Position numbers and translations under genes: made by a program
In this document: in pieces, positions 62,495 through 64,000 of the stretch
How the letters are laid out: each line of letters begins with the position of its first letter
Numbering within the stretch: position 1 is the stretch's first letter
The notes under the pieces: generated by a model
What the model saw: the letters and a program-made list of their open reading frames with translations, nothing else
What the model was told of the DNA's origin: nothing
Databases searched by the model: none
Assembly (NCBI GenBank): GCA_037127315.1
Contig: JBBBDQ010001122.1
Span: 4,530,501-4,594,500 of the forward strand
Source: Ascarosepion bandense
Lineage: Eukaryota; Mollusca; Cephalopoda; Sepiida; Sepiidae
DNA length: 64,000 nucleotides
Direction of reading: 5' to 3'

Positions 62495-63073
62495 GTCTTG
62501 GCATAAGTAAAAAAAAAAAATCCCGGATTTAGACAAAAATTAAAACAAAAAACCCTAGAATAACGTCAAAATTCTCGAAAACTTTTCCTCCTTCAGCAGT
62601 CGGTTATGCTTAGTTTAATTTGTAATGGAAGAAAAATCATCAAATATTAATAAGATAGCGAGAATCACAAATCACTGCCCGCGCATGTTAATCATGCCTG
62701 GCTCCCTGGTCAGGGATCCGAAAGAAATATGCACCAGCTCTCCCGGTAGATAGGCTTCCAGTTGGGAAATGTCAAAACAAATTTATCGATAATGCATTTA
62801 AAAATCAATTCAACAAGTGTTTAACTTAATCACTTACAAAAAAAACGTGTTTCTTTTACCGATTTATTTACGAGAAGAAACCGGTTTGATTAACCCATCG
62901 TTCCCAATGTAGCATAGGCCATCTACGACCCTCACCATCGCACTGTGTTTTGGGCTCTTTCGTTGTCGTCGATATTTTTGTAAGTTGTTAAGGCGGTGTT
63001 AACCCTTTTATCCTCCAGGCAAGGTGGAACACCACTAAGCTCGTTTTTTAAATTCAGTTCTTTCCTTCTCCTA
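62346..63073. other. No gene; one (TA)n run
   Basis: A TA run lies at 62452-62492. At 63006-63035 TATCCTCCAGGCAAGGTGGA may be a last trace of a LINE tail. The rest is unassigned. Confidence 0.4.
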
Positions 63074-63185
63074 GAGTGGTTGCCACCCAAAGCTATAGAA
63101 CCCAATTGGTCCTGCTATTTACCCATAGCTGGGGAAGAAGAGATGGATTACGTGCCAAGGGTATTAACGCGTAAGTGAATGTAAG
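63074..63185 (-). mobile_element. SINE-A middle fragment
   Basis: GGTTGCCACCCAAAGCTATA, ATTTACCCATAGCTGGGGAA and GGGTATTAACGCGTAAGTGA (on +) correspond to the body between the B box and GGCAACC. Both ends are missing. Confidence 0.8.
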
Positions 63186-63189
63186 ATGG

Positions 63190-63401
63190 GCTCAGGCGAG
63201 AAAAAACTTTCTGACAGTGTATTGCTTTCGGGGAGATTGGCTAGGTCCAGGTTAATGGGGCGCAGTAAGGACTGTCTATGGTGGTTGACAGATTCGTTTT
63301 AGAAGCATTAGAGCTTACGAGCCATTTCCTATCCCAGTCCACCGCAGATTGGAGGTCCTTCTCAAGATCAGCTGCGGTATTACCTTTGTTCTCCTTGGCA
63401 G
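63190..63401 (-). pseudogene. Jockey/CR1-like LINE, RT thumb fragment
   Basis: The minus strand encodes NTAADLEKDLQSAVDWDRKW, LVSSNASKT and, further on, LPESNTL. The D-L-x-x-x-x-x-W-x-x-x-W-x-x-x-x-N-x-x-K-T pattern lies just C-terminal to the catalytic palm in this LINE group. Stops and frameshifts follow. Confidence 0.7.
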
Positions 63402-63865
63402 GGTTCTGGGTATGACCTTAAACTGCATCCAGCAGCAAGGCCTCTGATTGAGAGGTTGTGAGGAGCATGGAACCACCTCTTAGTTGCTGTTGTCCCCAGG
63501 TCCACCCTGACCAGGGGTGGTAGCACCTGTCAGGGTCCCAACTATGGGCAAATAGACACTATGAAACTATAAAAATAGTTTTATAGAAAAATATACGTTT
63601 TTGAATAAAAAAATATTACCAAAAATACTGTTTTGAAGAAAACATATTACCATAACGCATTTTTGAAGGAAAAATAATTACCAGCAATAAATTTTTAAAT
63701 ACAAAACAAGACATTTTCAGTTACTAAAAGAAAAAATTTCATCAAAATCTGACTAAATCAAGCTTCTTACTATAACCGGACATTTAAAAAAATCCTTAAA
63801 ACCCTACCTTTTTGGCATTAAATAACCCATAGAGGTTGATATGCCGTTAAACAAAACTCAAACTC
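63402..63865 (+). mobile_element. Retroposon C with target-site duplication
   Basis: It runs from GGTTCTGGGTATGACCTTAA to GATATGCCGTTAAACAAAAC. The 11-bp sequence CTCCTTGGCAG flanks it on both sides (63391-63401 and 63866-63876). A middle part (TTAACCCCAAAACTGGGG) is deleted. The duplication shows that C moves as a unit, probably by retroposition, into LINE sequence here. Confidence 0.78.
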
Positions 63866-64000
63866 CTCCTTGGCAGATTTCTATTGATTTAATGTAGTCG
63901 TTCAACTTGAGGTCGGCTGAAAGCCTGAGGCCGAAGAGGTGAAGTGTATTGCTTTCAGGGAGACTAGCATGATTCCTACTGATGCGGGGAGGGTAAGAGA
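63866..64000 (-). pseudogene. Jockey/CR1-like LINE fragment at window edge
   Basis: The minus strand reads SLPESNTLHLFGLRLSADLK and LNDYIKSIEICQ, matching LRLLGLTLSADLKWNDYIES at 55830. It shares SLPESNTL with 63190-63401 but lies on the wrong side of it for one continuous ORF, so two rearranged copies are present. Confidence 0.7.

Overview
The window is AT-rich, repeat-dominated nuclear DNA of an invertebrate animal. It has no bacterial-style gene packing. It does have one spliced exon with clean acceptor and donor sites, Pol III-type SINEs, non-LTR retrotransposon relics, mariner, Tc1 and hAT relics, Helitron-like elements and many (TA)n and (CA)n runs. The SINE at 54270-54520 resembles MetaSINEs, and the LINE types and intron-like gene-poor layout also fit a lophotrochozoan such as a mollusc. 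This is an inference; no species can be named from the sequence.

The only confident protein-coding sequence is one + strand exon (48743-49305). It encodes the N-terminal laminin-G/thrombospondin-N-like domain of a multiplexin (collagen XV/XVIII type). Everything around it is most simply read as its introns and flanks. A weak candidate upstream exon lies at 38457-38557, and its splice phase fits.

Layout: 1-1.35 kb is a T/G minisatellite. 2-34 kb is a patchwork of a tRNA-derived SINE (SINE-A, the commonest element), a second tRNA-derived SINE with a hammerhead-like core (SINE-D), a short retroposon sharing its tail with a LINE (SINE-B), an unclassified retroposon (C), Helitron-like elements, RTE/BovB-like and Jockey/CR1-like LINE 3' ends, a Penelope-like fragment and decayed mariner/Tc1/hAT elements. 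35.1-36.4 kb is a very homogeneous 40-bp satellite. 36.5-48 kb is more of the same plus a nearly featureless AT-rich stretch (45.5-47.9 kb). 48-64 kb holds the multiplexin exon, a 5S/tRNA chimeric SINE, a long foldback element, an 18-bp minisatellite, the best-preserved LINE reverse-transcriptase remnant (55.7-56.6 kb) and a three-level nest of insertions (58.3-59.2 kb).

Recurrent themes are small non-autonomous elements built from RNA genes (5S rRNA joined to tRNA-like heads), sharing of 3' tails between LINE and SINE, nesting of elements with recognisable target duplications, and hammerhead-ribozyme-like motifs in at least three repeat families. The best hammerhead candidate is at 17231-17280. 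All LINE and transposase copies seen are truncated or broken, so I see no autonomous element in the window. All family calls were made by eye, without database searches.
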